Assembly (NCBI GenBank): GCA_036346205.1 | Contig: JARFJB010001671.1 | Span: 170,001 to 234,000 of the forward strand | From: Vesta saturnalis | Taxonomy: Eukaryota > Arthropoda > Insecta > Coleoptera > Lampyridae | Reading direction: 5' to 3' | DNA length: 64,000 nucleotides | Shown here: positions 61,700 to 64,000 of the stretch, piece by piece | Position numbering within the stretch: the first letter of the stretch is position 1 | How the letters are laid out: each line of letters begins with the position of its first letter | Translations under genes and position numbers: made by a program | The notes under the pieces: model-generated | The model's database searches: none | What the model was told of the DNA's origin: nothing | The model's input: the letters and a program-made list of their open reading frames with translations, nothing else

Positions 61700-62415
61700 C
61701 AAGCGAAGAGTTGCTTTGTTTGCATATACAGCTATATAAAAATTTCAAGGGATCGGGGGAACCTCAAAATATCGACTTACAGAGGCCAGTCCTTTTTGCT
61801 ATTTTGTACTGCCCTACAGACAACTTTTCTACACTAACCATCTTTAAAAACAAAAAACAAATTGTTTCATCCAAATTCGCTCCACCCTAGTACTTATGCT
61901 TCAATATCCACATGTTACAATGATCGGCTTTTTGAGAAGGTTGAAAATGGTACCCTGTGTTGTTTTGTAAAGTTATAACCTGGATATTAGTCCACAGATG
62001 TCTTTATTTACAAGAAATAGTCTTTAAAAAAGGAATGATGAATTGCTAAATTACGTCGTGGATATTTCTCTTGGAAACTCTACGTGAAATTAGTCGTATT
62101 TCTTTTGGAAGCTCCACGTAACATGTGATTTTAGCAAAATGGAGGAACACTACATTTTGAACGGTAAGTATGTCAGTATACAATTTCCGTTACGCACCCG
62201 CATACGCTAACGCACATCAACACGCACAGTCTCACGCACACGCACACGTGCATACACACGCACACACATACACTTAATATTAACGATAGTAATATATTCG
62301 TCTTTCAATGCTATTGAATTTAAAGGTGCAGCTATCCATTTAACGAGTTTAATTTATTGCGCTACTACACATTGTTTAGGAGAAGCTCACTTTCATCTCA
62401 AATATAATTAATGTG
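61700..62415. other. Gene-free, with short repeats
   Basis: Two copies of a ~31-bp motif (gtcgt...tttctcttggaaactctacg at 62055; gtcgtatttcttttggaagc at 62093) lie 38 bp apart. An imperfect (CACACG)n stretch lies at about 62210-62275. Confidence 0.6.
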
Positions 62416-62419
62416 GGAA

Positions 62420-63420
62420 TTAATGACACAAATATATATATAATACATTATTCTCGGATTTATCTCCTCGTGTATCATTGAAGCTCTCGTGAAAACTTGT
62501 ACTATTACGATGACGTATAGGCAAAATTATGTTTGCCATCCTCAGGTTCGCTGGTACTTCAGCTCTGCTTCTCGTTACTTGAACTGAACCGACATTCGAT
62601 GCAGTATCCTGATTCACTTTTATGCCTTATTGATTTCGCTGTTGTTTTCGTAGCTGTTATTGTGTTTGTGATGTTTTTGTTTGTTTAATACTATTTTCCC
62701 TATTGGTTGTAGTCTCCATGTGCCGTCTCATGTATTTAGGTTGTTTGGATGTTTTTCAATTTCAATAGCTTCCCTTATTATCCTTTTCGTCAGATAGTCA
62801 ACGCACGCTGTTCTTTTTATTTGCTCAAAATTGATGTTGTGACAAGATTGTGGGGTTCTTCCTTACTGCTAGGCGATATTTCTCTACTCTTATGCTTATT
62901 CGTCTATTAGTTTTCCCGATGTATACTCCGTCACAATCTCCACAGGGGATTTTATAAATGCCCTGGTCCTTTAGATTTATTTTTGTTTTTGGGTTCGAGA
63001 GAATTGTTCCCATCTTCTTGATAGTCTCCGTGTGCCGTCTCATGTATTTAGGTTGTTTGAATGTTTTTCAATTTCAATAGCTTCCCTTATTATCCTTTTC
63101 GTCAGATAGTCAACGTACGCTATTCTTTTTCTTTGCTCAAAATTGATGTTGTGGCGTTCTCCCTTACTGCTAGACGATATTCCTCTACTCTTATGCTTAT
63201 TCGTCTATTAGTTTGGCCGATGTACACTCCGTCAGAATCTCCACAGGGGATTTTATAAATGCCCTGGTCCTTTAGATTTATTTTTGTTTTTGGGTTCGAG
63301 AGAACTGTTCCCATCTTCTTATCTGGCTTGAAAATGGCTTTTATGTTGTGCTTCTTTAAAAGATTGCATGTTCTATCTGTGATTCCTTTGATATATTGTA
63401 GAGTTGTTACATAAACCCGA
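62420..63420 (-). pseudogene. Penelope-like element C-terminus with duplicated GIY-YIG domain
   Basis: From 63410: YIKGITDRTCNLLKKHNIKAI and KPDKKMGTVLSNPKTKINLK lead to DQGIYKIPCGDSDGVYIGQTNRRISIRVEEY (63314-63170), a GIY-YIG nuclease core with both the GIY and YIG triplets. The whole segment recurs 312 bp further left (63018-62825) as DQGIYKIPCGDCDGVYIGKTNRRISIRVEKY. Downstream (62617-62420) a Ser/Arg-rich tail, TASNVGSVQVTRSRAEVPA, ends at a stop. The RT lies outside the window or is lost. The two copies differ by few substitutions and a ~12-bp indel just downstream of the shared core, so the duplication is fairly recent. Confidence 0.85.
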
Positions 63421-64000
63421 TAGATAAACCCGTGGAAACTTAAAATACAACATTAGGGCCTATTTTTGTGTTAAAATAATAATCTGAAAGAAAATTAGAG
63501 CTGTCATCTTTTGTTTTATAATTATTGCAAAAGCAATTAAAATTTTAGTTTTCGTTCTTATTTTTTTAAGCAAAACTATTAAAGCTAGGCGTTTTAACTA
63601 AAACAAGGTGAAGGCACTTTTTTACAAGGAATCTAAATATGTCATCGTAATTCCCATGGTACCCTAGACGCAAGAGAAACAACATCAAACTTTGTTTTTT
63701 ATGGGCGCCGTTTTGGATTTCTGCATTTTCTTATCAATTTTTTTTGCTTAATACAATGATGTATCAAACATTATAGTTCTGCTTTAAAAATAACATCGAT
63801 CGATTGTTTTAACAAAAAATCATTTGGACAGAACATAGCAAAGTTTTCAAAGAATATAATTATTATTATTAAAAAAAAAAGGAATTGGAATTTCTACCGC
63901 ATCTTTGAATAATTAAACTTTTAATTACCAAACATTATTATCAATATGCATATTAATATACAAACAAGAAAACGATTTTACCAGCGTCTTTTCGTAATTT
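63421..64000. other. No recognised gene
   Basis: A+T-rich sequence to the window end, with no coding signal. Confidence 0.4.

Overview
This window reads as non-coding, repeat-saturated nuclear DNA of an arthropod, most likely an insect. The base composition is strongly A+T-rich, simple repeats are abundant, and nearly every recognisable coding stretch belongs to a eukaryotic transposable element. The mix includes Jockey-like and other non-LTR retrotransposons, Penelope-like elements, DUF4817-type mariner relatives, IS630/Tc1, hAT, piggyBac, PIF/Harbinger and Mutator-like families. I found no gene that I would defend as an ordinary host gene, and no bacterial, phage or CRISPR features. The order within insects is not resolved.

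Layout. 1-4.7 kb: a foldback MITE, a decayed ~190-bp tandem array, a Tc1/mariner tail fragment, and a compound block of a 176-nt pure A run plus (CA)n. 4.7-6.1 kb: two retrotransposon 3' ends meeting tail to tail. 7-9.5 kb: a local duplication, then a deletion derivative of a DUF4817 mariner between two (TA)n arrays. 11.8-14 kb: hAT remnant, palindromic foldback and piggyBac remnant. 15.4-19.99 kb: degenerate ~150-bp repeats with two covarying hairpins, then a nearly full Mutator-like transposase gene on the minus strand, broken by two homopolymer frameshifts. 20.4-22.5 kb: a G/GT-rich array split by a 1.63-kb TG...CA element; its sister copy lies at 29.0-30.7 kb. 22.5-26.2 kb: a decayed minisatellite, a 139-bp duplication and two LINE endonuclease fragments. 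32.3-33.9 kb: a Jockey-like remnant and an unidentified coding relic. 34.6-38.9 kb: two adjacent DUF4817 transposons with TIRs over 400 bp. 38.9-40.1 kb: a LINE. 42.1-44.0 kb: a foldback and a duplicated block enclosing about 300 bp of alternating purine-pyrimidine. 47.3-51.8 kb: a Jockey-like LINE adjoining an almost complete two-gene PIF/Harbinger element. 52.0-53.5 kb: an IS630/Tc1 deletion derivative with a TA duplication. 53.9-58.8 kb: a LINE endonuclease fragment, a Penelope-like remnant and the 5' half of a Jockey-like LINE. 59.5-61.7 kb: a decayed gene of an arthropod repeat family I cannot name. 62.4-63.4 kb: a Penelope-like fragment with a tandemly duplicated GIY-YIG domain.

How the parts work together. 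Only the Harbinger element still shows a coherent two-protein plan: a Myb/SANT-like DNA-binding protein and a DDE transposase, converging tail to tail inside shared terminal repeats. The rest is a record of nested insertion into simple-sequence DNA, followed by internal deletion, local duplication and frameshift. I compared sequences by eye. All family names rest on motif recognition and none on a database search.
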